Source of the DNA: Nemophila menziesii
Taxonomy: Eukaryota; Streptophyta; Magnoliopsida; Boraginales; Hydrophyllaceae
Length of the DNA: 64,000 nt
NCBI GenBank assembly: GCA_029959085.1
Contig: JARWIR010000002.1
Coordinates: forward strand, 41,660,233-41,724,232
Reading direction: 5' to 3'
Shown piece after piece: positions 8,408 through 21,146 of this stretch (position 1 is its first letter; each line of letters starts with the position of its first letter). Under the pieces are notes generated by a model. It was not told the origin of the DNA, did no database searches, and saw only the letters and a list, made by a program, of their open reading frames with translations. A program made the position numbers and the translations under genes.

Positions 8408-11400
8408 CTAAGGAGCTTCGAGGAGGTACATGACTTCTCCGGGATGTGGGTCTTTTGCACGATCGTTATCTTCACCTCCATGATATATCTTTAAACGATG
8501 ACCGTTCACCATGAATGTACGGTTTTCAAGTGGATGTTCTATCTCTATAGCTCCATGAGGTGTGACTTTGGTCACGATGTAAGCACCCGACCATTTCGAT
8601 CTTAATTTGCCCGGATAATTACTGAATTTTGAATTATATTTCAATACCCTTTGTCCCACTACAAATTTCTTCTCTCGAATTCGATTATCATGCCATCTCT
8701 TGGTATTTACTTTGTAAAGTTTAGCATTTTCATAAGCATGTAATCGAAATTCATCAAGCTCATTAAGTTTCATCATTCGATTCTGACCAGCTAGAGTAGG
8801 ATCTAACTTTAATTTCGCAATAGCCCAATATGCAACCATTTCAAGCACAAGAGGTAAGTGACAAGCCTTACCATATACCATTCGATACGGAGATGCACCT
8901 ACTGGAGTTTTGAACGCAGTACGATAGGCCCATAATGAATCATCTAATTTCATTGACCAATCTTTTCTAGTAGGCCCAACGGTTTTCTCTAAGATAGATT
9001 TTACCTCACGATTTGACACTTCGGCTTGACCATTAGCTTGTGGATGAAAAGCGGTAGATACACGATGTCTCACCCCATATTTCTCTAAGACTGTCTTCAA
9101 ATACCTATTAACGAAATGAGTACCTCCATCGCTAATAATTACCCTTGGAGTGCCATGTCTAGTGAAAATATGCGATTTCAAGAACTTAATCACCACTCGT
9201 AAATCATTGGTTGGTAAAGCCACAGCTTCTACCCACTTGGACACGTAATCAACAGCTAATAAGATGTAGAGGTTACTATTTGAAGGAACGAAAGGACCCA
9301 TAAAGTCTATACCCCAAACATCAAATATTTCAACTTCTAACACATTATTACGTGGCATTCCATCCCTCTTGGATATGTTTCCGGTAAATTGACATCTTTC
9401 ACATCTTTTACCATATTCATGACAATCTTTCATAATAGAAGGACAATAAAAACCAGATTGTAATACCTTAGCAGCAGTTCGATCTCCTTTAAAATGTCCA
9501 CCATAAGGTGAATCATGACACCTAGCTATAATCGCCTCAATTTTTTCCTTGGCTACACATCTTCTTACCATTTGATCACCACACACTTTGTAGAGGAGAG
9601 GATCCTCCCAAAAGAATTGTCTTGCGCGGTGAGCTAATCTTTTTCTCTCTTGATAAGTTGAACCTTCACGAAAAGAACCACTTACCACTAAATTCGCAAT
9701 ATCTGCATACCAAGGAGCTTCATAATCACGAAAAACAAATAAACTCTTATCAGGAAATTCTTCTCTAACTGCTTCAGTACCACTATTCATTTCTGAACCT
9801 TCAAGACGCGATAAATGATCTGCAACCTGATTCTCACACCCTTTTCTATCCTTGATTTCTAAATCGAACTCTTGAAGTAATAAAACCCATCTGATTAACC
9901 TCGGTTTAGCATCCTTCTTCTCCATAAGATATCGAATCGCTGAATGATCTATATAAACAATAACTTTTGCTCCAAGAAGATAAGAGCGAAATTTATCAAA
10001 TGAATACACAACTGCTAGCAACTCTTTTTCTGTAACTGTATCATTAACTTGGGCACCATTAAAAGTTTTACTAGCATAGTAAATCGAATGAAAAACTTTC
10101 TCTTTCTCTGTCCTAATACAGCTCCCATACACAAATCACTCGCATCACACATAACCTCAAACGGTAAACTCCAATCTGGAGGTAATACTATAGGAACAGA
10201 AATAAGCTTTTCTTTAATTGCTTGGAAGGCCGCTAAACAAGCTTCATCAAAAAGGAATTTGGAATCCTTTTCGAGTAAGTTGCATAACGGTTTAGCAATC
10301 TTAGAAATTTTTTTAATAAATCGCCTATAAAATCCAGCATGGCCAAGAAAACTTCTTACCCCTTTAACAGAAACAGGAAGGGGAAGAGTTTTGATTACCT
10401 CTATCTTTGCTCTATCGACTTCTAATCCAGCACTCGAAACTTTATGACCCAACAATACCTTCGCGAACCATGAAATGACACTTCTCCCAGTATAAGACCA
10501 AATCTGTTTCCTTGCTTCTGATTAACACTTTCTCCAAGTTATCTAAACATTTATCAAAATCATCACCAAATACAGAGAAATCGTCCATAAAAACTTCAAG
10601 AAAATTATCGATCATATCCCAGAAGATGGCCATCATACATCTTTGAAAGGTAGCAGGCGCATTACACAACCCAAATGGCATTTTGCGATATGCAAAAGTA
10701 CCAAAGGGGCATGTAAATGTTGTTTTATGTTGATCCTCCGGAGCCACGTAAATCTGATTATACCCGGAGTAACCATCCAAGAAGCAGTAGTATTCTCTTC
10801 CGGCTAATTTATCTAACATTTGATCAATGAAGGGAAAAGGGAAATGATCTTTTCTGGTGGCTTTGTTCAGCTTTCTGTAATCCATGCAAACTCTCCAACC
10901 AACTACCGTTCTTGAAGGAATCGCTTCATTTTTATCATTAAGAACTGTTGTCATTCCTCCTTTCTTCGGTACACACTGAACTGGACTCACCCATTCACTA
11001 CTCGAGATGGGATAAATAATCCCCGCATCTAAAAGCTTGATCACCTCTTTCTTCACTACATCCTTCATAACGGGCATTAAACTTCTTTTGACCTTCAACT
11101 GAGCGTGCGTTATCATCTTCAAGTATAATTTTGTGTTGACAGTAGGATGGACTAATTCCTTTGATGTCAGCAATTGTCCAACCTATTGCCTCTTTGTTGG
11201 CTCTCAACACACGCAACAGTTTATCTTCTTGAGGACCTGTTAAATTAGCTGAAATAATAACATGTAGAGTTTCATTAGTACCTAAATACGCATACCTCAA
11301 GTGTGTTGGTAACGGTTTTTCTTCCAATTCCGGAAGAGATTCAATTGAAGGCTTCTTTTTAGGAACAATCTCCCCCGGTTCTCTCACAGGTTCATAGGCA

Positions 11401-11540
11401 AGACGCCTATACTTCGGATTTCCAGAATTGAGAGTTGCCACTGTTTTCGCAAGCTCTTCCATCATCTCAGGCAAGTCTAATGTTAAAGCGGCCTGCGAAA
11501 TATCATCATAATTAAAACAATTAAATACCTCTTGCGATGT
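8408..11540 (-). pseudogene. Element B pol: RT, RNase H, integrase (frameshifted)
   Basis: The minus-strand reading begins at 11540, right after the inserted LTR fragment, with the linker before RT (HLRYAYLGTNE, VLRANKEAIGWT). A frame change near 11095 leads to the RT core (VCMDYRKLNKAT, FLDGYSGYNQI, PFGLCNAPATFQRCM, FMDDFSVFG). Another lies near 10450, and a third near 10100 inside RNase H. From 10132 to 8408 the frame is open through the rest of RNase H ([10 protein letters not shown]), the zinc-binding domain, and the integrase core with [18 protein letters not shown] and GQAEVSNRE. Catalytic residues of RT and integrase are present. The three frame changes mean that no single polyprotein can be made. 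Confidence 0.92.
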
Positions 11541-12146
11541 TGGTGGTCCTTTGTGTGTTCTAAATAAATGCAATAAATAATCGAACCACAACCGCAAGTG
11601 TACGGTTGTCCCAAGTAGTATAAATGATAAAACAGATTCGTTCCAAGGACGGGATGGTTGACTACAATGTTTAACAAATAATGATTGGTTGCACTTATGA
11701 AAACAAGTAAAGAAAATATGTTTATTTGGTTTTGTATTAATTCTAAATAGATGAAAGACAAATATTAAAATGCAAATAAAAGCTAAGACGCAAGTAAAAT
11801 GATGTGAAACGCAATATGAGAAGTAGCACTTGAGAACGCAAGGATCCTCCCAATCTTATTTCCTAACTTATGTTGTTTAAGGGCTAAATCGGTCAATTAC
11901 AATGGTCGGGATTCTAAATTCCTTATACCCCCGTCAGGGTGGACTATAAGGCGATCCTAGGGTGTCACTAGTCCCGTCAGGGTAAATATGATCCACCGTT
12001 GGATGTTTAAGTTTTTTACCTCATTGGCCCTAGAATTAGCTAAGTTCGTCAGAATCAATAGCTTCTATCCTAGATTGAATAAATGGTTCTGTATTTAAAC
12101 CCTCCGTCAGGATGATCCAATCGCCACTAATTGGAATAGCCTAGAT
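11541..12146 (-). repeat. Truncated LTR inserted in pol of element B
   Basis: This 606-base piece matches the 3' part of the family LTR on the minus strand, ending in GGACCACCA at 11541, and starts in the middle of the LTR at the CTAGGCTATTCC motif. It separates protease (ending ...SIFDK) from the linker that resumes at EVFN. Compared with element C, about 130-140 codons of pol are absent. So an LTR insertion was followed by a deletion that took the LTR's 5' half and the neighbouring pol sequence. 11536-11540 may be the surviving target-site copy. Confidence 0.85.
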
Positions 12147-14303
12147 GTTTATCAAAGATCGACTTGGGCATCAAATTGATGCTCGCACCCAAATCGCATA
12201 GTGCTTTACCTTTCCATTCTTCTCCAATCGATATCGGAATCGTGAAACTCCCAGGATCAACTAAATTTGGAGGTAGTTTACTCTGACAAATCGCACTACA
12301 TTCTGCAGAGAGACCAATCATCTCATTATCACAATAAGGCCTTTTGTTAGTGAGGTCTCTCTTCAGAAACTTCGTATACTTAGGAATATCTCGAATCGCC
12401 TCTAACAACGGAATATTAAAACTCAGGCCTCTCACTCTATTAAAGAATTTCTGAAAATCACCCAAGTCTCCCTTTTTCTGAACTCGAGATGGAAACGGTG
12501 GTGGAGGGCGATTACTCACAATATCATCTTTCTTCTTCGGAATCATACTTGGCCTCTCTATTTCTTCAACCTCACTATCTTTTTCTTTCTCTTTCTCACC
12601 CACTTCCTTTTCTTTTCTTTTCTTGGAACTTCTTTCTCTTTCATAACAGGAAAAGGAGGTGGAGGGAGGTTCTTACCACTTCTTAATGTAACGACTTTAC
12701 AATCTTCATGTTGTCTCGGATTTTCTGTGTCACTAGGGAGTTGCCCTTGTGGACGCTGATTAAGTTGTTTTGAAATTTGATTCATTTGATTCTGTAATAG
12801 CTTCATATTCGCGTCAGACGCTTGTTGAAGAGCAATTAAACTTTCTACGGTTTTCTGAAGGGTAACTACACCTTCTTGTTGTTGGGCAGGTAAGGCTTTT
12901 TGGTTCATGGTTTCATCGTAAGTGTTTTGAGGAGCTTGTATTTGCACATAATTACCCTGATTCTGTCCTCCTTGATAATTGTTGTGTGGTCTTGGATTGT
13001 AGTTGTTACCTTGGGGATGCGGCTGATACGCATATGTAGGATTAGCTACCCCATTAGGATTTGAGTATTGAAACCCAGGATGGTTTCTGTTAGGCTGATA
13101 TTCATTACCACTTGAATTTAAGTTACCTCTATTGGACACAAACATCACAGGCTCTTGGTTATTCAGACAATTTTCCTCATCATGATCATCTACCCTGCAA
13201 ATCGAACACATATAAACCTCTTGTGCAGCTTGCACAGCTACCTTCTTACCCGAAAATCCCTCTTTTACAGCTAGTGTAAGCTGTTTCAGCTATTGTTCTA
13301 TTGTGGTTTGAATCTTATGCTCAAGCGTAGAAAACTTTTCTTCGATATTAACATTATTCACTCCTTTAACTGGGGTTCTCACCGAGGTCCACCCAACTTC
13401 ATTCTTTACTGTTCTTTCCAAGATGATTTTAGCAAGAACGGGTTGAACTTGAAGAAATCCCGCACCACATAGCAAATCTAATTTCTCTCTTGAAGTCCCA
13501 TCAAGGCCTTTGTAAAATATTTTTAGCTGTTGATGTTCTGTAAAGCCATGATCGGGAACTCTTCGTAAGCACATTTGAAATCTTGTCCAACTCTTACCCA
13601 AAGTTTCATCATATTCTTGACAGAAATGCGTTAATTAAAGTTGATCATCTAACCTCATGTTACTTGGATAATATCTCTCAAAGAAAGCAGTCTCTAATTG
13701 GTGCCAGTTTGTTATCTTCGTAGGTTCTTGCGTATCATGCCATTCACTTGCTCCATCAATAACAAAAAATCGAAACGCAGCATAATACATATGTTCTCTT
13801 GAAACCCCTTGTGTGATGTAAAAATCACATATCTGTTTGAATTTCTGTACTTCTCGGATCGGATCTTCTCCAACTCTATCGCGAAAATTTCCAAAATTTT
13901 GGAATTGAGCTAACATACCCGAATCAAGACGAAACCTTGGAACATCTATATTTGGAGCACCTACTCCTAGAGCAGGAGCACGAAAAGGAACTTCTTCTGG
14001 ACCATTAACAAACCATAGATCTTGATTAATCACTATCTGAGCTTGGACTTGAGGATTAGGATTTAGTGGCTGAACTTGAGGAATAATGCCTGGTGGCGCT
14101 AAGGGTTGGCCATTTGCGTCTAGCTGGCCTTGTCCGTTATTTTGTTGGTTCTGAATATTGATATTCTCCATTCTGTTACTTAATTCTTCTACTTCTAAGG
14201 CTTCTTGTTCTCTCCTTCTCTTGTTAGCAAGTCTGATTAAAGATTCTGGATTATTTAGGATTAGAGGTGTTGGCTCTAGATCCTTAAAGATTCTTCTGCG
14301 CAT
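12147..14303 (-). pseudogene. Element B gag and protease (broken)
   Basis: Starts at 14303 (MRRRIFKDLEPTP), about 110 bases after the primer site. The N-terminal part is Gln/Asn-rich; then comes the retrotransposon gag domain (FRDRVGEDPIREVQKF, ASEWHDTQEP, FFERYYPSNMR). A stop occurs at about 13635. The frame resumes at 13601 (SWTRFQMCLRRVPDHGF) and ends near 13290. It reopens at 13235 with a zinc knuckle of CX2CX4HX4C form (CSICRVDDHDEENC) and a Pro/Gln-rich stretch; a further frame change near 12590 in a purine repeat leads to the protease part. The aspartic protease motif is CDLGASINLMP. The reading ends at the inserted LTR piece. Confidence 0.9.
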
Positions 14304-14413
14304 ACACCAAACCTAAAAACCTGAAAAGAAATGACAAACAAAAAAGCGTAAAACTGAAATAAAAATAAATCCAACTATCACTAAAGGATAAACACCGTGG
14401 TCACACGCTACCG

Positions 14414-14431
14414 TCTCCGGCAGCGGCGCCA
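14414..14431 (-). promoter_or_regulatory. Primer-binding site of element B
   Basis: The minus strand reads TGGCGCCGCTGCCGGAGA, 6 bases from the LTR end. It matches the 3' end of plant tRNA-Asp (known Athila-type primer site TGGCGCCGTTGCCGGGGA) with two changes. Confidence 0.85.
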
Positions 14432-14437
14432 AAAACT

Positions 14438-16004
14438 TGGTGGTCCTTTGTGTGTTTTAAAATAAATGCAAATGTAATCGAACCACAACCGCAAGTGTAC
14501 GGTTGTCCCAAGTAGTAATAAGTGATTCTAGGATCGGTCGCAGGGACAGTTTGGTCAACTACAATGCTTATTGATTAATGAATGATTGCACTTATGAAAG
14601 CAAATAAAGATATAATGTTTGATTGATTGTTTTTATTAATTATAAGTAATAAAAGACTAAATGGAAAATGCAATTAAAAGCTAAGACGCAAGTAAATGAA
14701 TGTAAAACGCAAGTATGAGAAGATAGCACTTGAGAACGCAAGGGGTCTTCCTAATCCTATTTCATAACCTATGCTATTAAAGGGTTAAATTGGTCAATTA
14801 CAATGGTCCGGATTCTAAATTCCTTATACCCCCGTCAGGGTGGACTATAAGGCTATCCTAGAGTGTCACTAGTCCCGTCAGTGTAAATATGATCCACTTT
14901 TAGATGATTAAGTTAATTACCTCACTGGCCCTAGAATTAGCTATGTTCGTCAGAATCAATAGCTTCTATCCTAAATTGAATAAATATTTTCGTACCTAAA
15001 CCCTCCGTCAGGATGATCCAATCGCCACTAATTGGAATAGCCTAGATACTAAAACATGTTCTTAGTTCATGACTCTAAAAACAGTAAATAATCTTAATTT
15101 ATCGAAAAGAGTAAAAGACACAATCTAATTTAATTTAACAGAAACCCAAATTCAACATATGAAATTCAATAAGATTTGGATTCACCCATAAAGCATTCTC
15201 AAGCACTAAAATGTGTTTAGCTCATACTAATTAAAAAGAAAACTAAATTAAATAAAATGGAATTTATATTGTCTTACAAAATTAAAGATAAAAGAAACCT
15301 AATTTACGGAATTGGAATGACTGAGAACGGAGATATAGACCCTCTCCAGCTCTTGCAGCTTCTTCTTTCTTCCTTCTGTTGCTTCTCTCTGATGTTTAAT
15401 CTTGTAAAAAGTGAATTGTTGTTAAAATATAAGTCAAAGACTCCTTTTATAAGTGGAAAAACGGATTAGGGCTTGGACCTAAGAATAAAACACTAATTAA
15501 ATGTCCAAGCCCAATTTCTAAGCCCATAATCGCGTAACTGCTGATACACCTTCACTAAAACGGCTTTTCCCGCTTCGTTATGACTCCGATTGACTTGATA
15601 CCAGTTTCTATAGTTCCGTAACTCGATAAGGAATGTTCTCTCTTCAAAGGTGAGCGGCTAAATCATCTCTTAAACGCCTCGAAATCAGCAATCTTTGGCC
15701 TGGAAAACAGATTTGCAACTCTAAAAATAATTTCTTTCGGGATTTATCTTCAAGTCTTGACTCCATATCACGATCTTTGACTTTCTTCTCGGATTCTATT
15801 CATAGCTAATATTCAAAACCTACAAAATTTTCACTAAAATACACAAGATTACGCGCAAAAGTTTAATAAATAAAAAATACTAGAAATAAAATAGGAATTC
15901 TGGATTATTGCATTTTTAACTCAAAAGTCTATCGAATTAATCAAATAAACACCAAAAATGATGTCTCCCAAGGGTCGAAAATAAGAACAATTAGGGAGAC
16001 ATCA
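14438..16004 (-). repeat. 5' LTR of element B
   Basis: 1567 bases, TGATGTCTCCC at 16004 to CCACCA at 14438 on the minus strand. The first 46 bases fold with TGATGTCTCCC/GGGAGACATCA, whereas A and E have T/A in place of the last C/G pair. A TATA box (TATAAAAG) lies at 15444-15451. The leader-side CTGACGG repeats are present. Confidence 0.92.
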
Positions 16005-19000
16005 CCGAGACACCTAAAAAAGCGAAAAATCCAGTGGAACTTAATACACGCCCTCCACCACCATACCCTTCACGTGTCAGAAAGGACAATGACCTGGAAT
16101 TCAAGAAGTTCGTTGACATGTTAAGCAAGTTGGAGATCAATATGCCGTTTGTTGAAGCTCTCAAGAGAATGCCAAAATATCTGAAATTCATGAAGGACAT
16201 TCTTTCCAACAAACGAAGTATAGAAACTGGGGAAACAATTGGATTGCATGTGGAGTGTAGTGCTATTTGTCAAAACAAGTTACCACCGAAGTTAGAAGAT
16301 CCCGGAAGTTTTACAATTCCCATTGGTATTGGAGATAATTGGACTGGGAAAGCATTATGTGATTTAGGCGCGAGTATCAATCTCATGCCAAGATCCCTGT
16401 TCGATAACCTTAACATAGGGGAGGTAGTACCCACATCTGTGGTATTACAAATGGCGGATCGCTCTCTCTCACGACCAGTAGGTAAAATTGAAGATGTTTT
16501 AGTTAAAGCTGGTTCTTTTATTTTTCCTTGTGATTTTATTATTCTTGACTACGACGCGGATAAGAATGTCCCCATCATCTTGGGTAGACCATTCTTAGCC
16601 ACGGGGTGTACACTAATTGATGTTGAGAATGGTGAGTTGATCATGAGGGTACAAGACGAACAGATACGATTCAATGTGTTTAAGGCTATGAAGTTACCGA
16701 ATTCGAAAGATGAATGTTTCAAAATAGATGTCATCGTAAAAATTACACAAGAAGTCTTCAATGAATCAAGCTTAGATAATGATCTTGACGAAGCCTTGAC
16801 ACTTGAATCACAAGAGGAACTCGAGATTCCCCCTAAAGAAGTTGCTGCATTAGGATCAAATATACGAGAACTACTTCGAGAATCAGGTGACATTGAACCA
16901 ATGAAGCAACCATCCATAAAATGTCCACCTGTTCTCGAAGAAAAACCGCTTCCAGATCATCTACGCTATGCATATCTAGGTACGAACAAAAATTTGCTTG
17001 TTATTATTTCCGCTAACCTTTTAGGTCCTCAAGAAGAGAAGCTACTTCATGTACTTCGCGCTAACAAAGAAGCAATCGGATGGACTATTGCCGACATCAA
17101 AGGAAGTAGTCCTTCCGTTTGTAAACACAAAATCATTCTTGAAAACGAAGGTGGGCGATCTATAGAGGGACAAAGAAGGCTCATGCCAGCTATGAAAGAA
17201 GTGGTGAGGAAGGAGGTGATTAAGTTACTAGACGCAGGAATTATCTCTCTTATAGCTAGCAATGATTGGGTTAGTCTAGTACAATGTGTTCCAAAGAAAG
17301 GAGGTATCACTACCATTCCTAATGATCAAGATGAAGCCATACCATCAAGAACAGTTGTGGGGTGGCGAGTGTGCATGGATTACCGAAGACTCAACAAAGC
17401 TACAAAGAAAGATCATTTCCCGCTACTATTCATTGATCAGATGCTAGATAAACTTGCAGGGAGAGAGTATTATTGTTTCCTTGACGGATATTCGGGTTAT
17501 AATCAGATTTGTGTGGATCCCCTTGATCAACAAAACAACTTTTACTTGTCCGTTTGGTACCTTTGCTTATTAAAGACTGCCGTTTGGTTTATGTAATGCA
17601 CCTGCCACGTTCCAGAGGTGCATGATGGCTATATTTTGGGACATAATTGATAAATACTTGGAGGTTTTTATGGATGATTTTTCGGTGTTTGGAGATAGTT
17701 TTGATGATTGTTTGAATAATCTTGAGAAAGTCCTTGTGAGATGTAAATAAAAAGATCTTGTGCTTAATTGGGAAAAATGTCACTTCATGGTTCAACAGGG
17801 AATTGTTTTGGGACATAAAGTTTCGAAGGCAGGGATGGAGGTTGATCGTGCTAAAATTGAAGTTATCAAAACAATACCACCTCCGGTTTCTGTAAAAGGA
17901 GTGAGAAGTTTCTTGGGTCACGCAGGATTTTATCGAAGATTTATTAAAGATTTCTCCAAGATCGCCAAACCGCTTTGTTCTTTACTCGAAAAGGATACTC
18001 CTTTTAATTTTACTGACGAATGTCTTCAAGCATTTTTTACGATTAAGGAGAAACTGATCTCCACACCTATTGTTATACCTCCTGATTGGAAAGCTCCGTT
18101 TGAACTTATGTGCGATGCTAATGATCACGCTATGGGTGTTGTGTTGGGACAGAGGAAAGATAAGATCTTCCACACGATTTATTATGCAAGTAAGACTTTC
18201 AACGCTGCCCAGATGAATTATACAGTGACGGAAAAAGAGATGTTGGCCGTGGTATATGCTTTCGATAACTTTCGTTCCTATCTGATTGGGAAGAAAACTG
18301 TTGTATACACGGACCATTCAGCTATCAGGTACCTTATGGAGAAAAAGGACGCTAAGCCGCGTCTTATTAGATGGGTACTGTTGCTTCAAGATTTCGACAT
18401 AGACATTCAAGACCGAAAGGGATGCGAGAATCAAGTTGCTGATCATTTATCAAGGCTCGAAGGATCTGATGCTAACAAAGAACCATTGTTGCTTAAAGAG
18501 GTATTCCCTGATGAACAGCTTTTTGCTATTAAAAATGCGTTTGTGCCATAGTATGCAGATCTAGTCAACCTCATCGTGAGTGGTGTATTCCCCAAGGATA
18601 TCCACCCACAACAAAGACAAAGATTATCTCACCAGGCCAAACAGTACTATTGGGATGAACCGTACCTATGGAAGATTTGTATTGACCAAGTTGTTAGAAG
18701 ATGTGTTCATGAAGGCGAAGTTGACAAGATCATCGCAAGTTGTCATAATTGACCTTATGGAGGTCAATTTCAAGGCGATAGAACTGTAGCTAAAATTCTT
18801 CAATCCGAGTTCTATTGGCCTACCCTACACAAAGATTGTCATCGTTTTGTCCAATCATGTCAAAGATGCCAGTTCACTGGTAATATATCAAAAAGAGACA
18901 CGATGCCGCTTAACAATATTCTAGAAGTAAAAATATTTGATGTATGATGAATAGATTATAGGGACCTTTTATCACTTCCCATGGGAATCTTTATATTTTG

Positions 19001-19834
19001 CTTGCGGTAGATTATGTATCAAAATGGGTAGAAGCAGTGGAAACACCAAAGAGCGATGCTCAAACAGTGATTAAATTCTTAAAAACAAACATATTTTCAA
19101 GACATGGTACGCCACGTGTTCTAATCAGTGATAAAGGTACCCATTTTATTAATGCTCAACTGAGAAACCTTCTTCGTAAGTTTGGAGTGAGACACCGTAT
19201 TTCAACCGGTTATCACCCACAAACTAACGGTGAAGCTGAAGTTTCCAACCGGGAAATCAAATCTATTCTTGAGAAGACCGTGAGAAAAACGAGGAAAGGT
19301 TGGTCTTTAAAGCTAGATGATGCTCTATGGGCTTACAGAACAGCATTTAAAACACCAGTTGGGGCATCTCCATATCGCATGGTCTACGGCAAAGTGTGTC
19401 ATCTACCTATTGAACTTGAAGCTCGAGCCTTCTGGGCCATTAAAACTCTGAATCTAGATCTAGAATTGGTCGGGAAACAAAGGGTGATGCAGTTGAATGA
19501 GTTGGAGGAGTTTCGTTATCTTGCCTATGAAAATTCACGCCTCTACAAGGAGAAAACAAAGAGATGGCATGATAAACGGCTCCGTCCAAAGCATTTCGAG
19601 AGAGGACAAAAGGTTTTATTATACAACTCTCGATTTTTGAACTACCCAGGAAAGCTTAAATCCCGTTGGGGAGGACCTTACATTGTTACGAAAGTCACAC
19701 CTCATGGAGCGATTGAAATTGAACATCCAACCGAGCAACGGACATTCATGGTGAATGGCCAGCGTTTGAAGAGATACCATGACAGTGAGGACTTCGGGCG
19801 AGAGGAGACAATCCATCACGTAGAAAGCGCTTAG
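16005..19834 (+). pseudogene. Element C gag end, protease and pol (multiple breaks)
   Basis: Open from 16005 to 17596: gag/protease linker (TRPPPPYPSRVRKD), protease CDLGASINLMP at about 16350, the linker domain (HLRYAYLGTNK, VLRANKEAIGWT), and RT (VCMDYRRLNKAT, FLDGYSGYNQI). Bases are lost near 17525-17560, so the RT fingers/palm lose frame; the FMDDFSVFG motif follows at about 17670. A TAA at 17746-17748 precedes a long open stretch 17760-18551 with RNase H ([20 protein letters not shown]). Stops at 18549-18551, 18750-18752 and about 18945 interrupt integrase; 18998-19834 is open again with ISDKGTHF and GEAEVSNRE and the complete C-terminus. The first catalytic Asp region is damaged (near 18955). 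Confidence 0.92.
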
Positions 19835-20684
19835 TCTGAGGTACACGTCTAACTCAAAGACGTTAAACAAAAGTGCTCTAGGGAGACACCCCTTGTTATA
19901 ATTGCTTTTTAGATTAGTTTATTGCTTTGTAGTGTATAATTTTAAGTTAGTGTATATTTTTTGTGTTTACAAGCTAATAGGAGAGAAGGGTAGTGTGTTA
20001 TTGTGCAGGAAATGATTTGGGGTCAAATGAAAAAATTTGGAAAAAATTCGCAGGCTGGTCCGGAATACCGCACCTCACGTCAGGTATACCGCGCCTGGAA
20101 AAACCCGTACTACGGGTACACTGACTCGGGTTTTATGCCGAGAGTTCGAAAAGTGGAGCAGGACAAGTCCGGTATACCGGGCCATATGGCCGATATACCG
20201 CAGCAGCAAAAACCCGTGACACGGGTAAGGAGGCTCGGGTTTATTGACGAGAAGAAAAAAATTGGATAGCTGATGGGTCTGGTATAGCGAAGGATATGCC
20301 CGGTATACCGTGCTATGTCGGTTTTGAGGAATTTTATTCCTATTCAAACTCTTACCTTATCAAACTTAACCCTAACCCCTCCCACACGAAATTTTCAGAC
20401 CCAAACACTATATATAGACCTTGAAGCTTGTACAGACCTTCAAAATTAACACAACAACTTCAATAATTCTCTCCTCCATCCTCCATAAACACAATTTCTT
20501 CATCCAATTCATCACACTACGCCGTTAAACACCAGCAAATTCATCAAGCTTTCAAGAATTCTTCCAAGATTCATCAAGAAACCTTTCTCTTTCATCAATT
20601 CCAAGAAACTACCTCAAGCTAAACCAATTTCTCTAAAAAATTTAATTCATCCTTGGTATAACTTGAGTTGTGGGTAAATCAAAC
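19835..20684 (+). other. Element C spacer with its own palindrome block and leader
   Basis: After the pol stop comes the hairpin ACGTCT (19845-19850) / AGACGT (19858-19863). Between about 20045 and 20325 lie short palindromes unlike those of A/B/E: CGGTATACCG near 20170 and again near 20300, ACCCGTACTACGGGT near 20105, and ACCCGTGACACGGGT near 20215. A C/T/A-rich leader follows up to the ATG at 20685. Long frames crossing this block show no conserved protein. Confidence 0.7.
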
Positions 20685-21146
20685 ATGACTAATAGATCTG
20701 ATGCTATGGAATACATGAGAAAGTGCACCATCCTTGAGAAGAATAAGAAATTGCCTGGAGCTACCATTGAAAAGCCTATCACCATTGATGAGGCTATTGA
20801 AGAATCAAAAGAAAAGGCACCAACACAACCACTACCAAAGAAGTTAACTGCAAGAATGTCTGTATCAGCTAGGCCTTTGAAGAAGATAAAGATTCATGAC
20901 CAAGGTTCTTCTACTTCTTCCTTTAAAATTGATCATGATCTTCCCCCATGGGCTCTTAAATTACAACATGAAGTTGAATTATTACGAGAAGATAACAGAG
21001 AACTTTGGGTGGAAGTTATACAGATGCAATCACAGCTGGAAGATATAACCTTGGAAAGGGATATTGGTAATTATTCCAATCCCTCTTCTTCGTCGTCGGA
21101 GGAGGACATGATGGATCTCTATGGCCATCCAGGTAAGCCATTCTAA
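20685..21146 (+). CDS. Element C short env-position protein
   Basis: I choose the ATG at 20685 because it gives MTNRSDAM, matching the MTNRT start of the A and E proteins; an in-frame ATG 15 bases upstream is also possible. 153 residues. The N-terminus and a C-terminal coiled coil (WALKLQHEVELLREDNRELW) are kept, followed by a Ser/acidic tail, while the ~200-residue central domain of the A/E protein is absent. The frame is intact although the pol of the same copy is heavily damaged. The protein has no membrane span. It may be a natural short form of this subfamily or a deletion product; function unknown. Confidence 0.65.
   Translation: MTNRSDAMEYMRKCTILEKNKKLPGATIEKPITIDEAIEESKEKAPTQPLPKKLTARMSVSARPLKKIKIHDQGSSTSSFKIDHDLPPWALKLQHEVELLREDNRELWVEVIQMQSQLEDITLERDIGNYSNPSSSSSEEDMMDLYGHPGKPF

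Larger units (their letters stand above)
7493..16004 (-). mobile_element. Element B: Athila-type retrotransposon, reverse orientation, broken
   Basis: Read on the minus strand: 5' LTR (16004-14438), primer-binding site, gag, protease, an inserted LTR fragment, RT, RNase H, integrase, the palindrome array, and a leader cut by the right end of A at 7493. Its env-position frame and 3' LTR should lie left of the window beyond A. The right edge at 16004/16005 falls inside gag of element C, with 16005-16009 as the expected target-site copy. Many frameshifts and stops mark it as older than E. Confidence 0.92.

Noticed and set aside
16549..17316. Minus-strand frames opposite C pol
   Set aside because: Antisense shadows of a clearly recognised pol frame.
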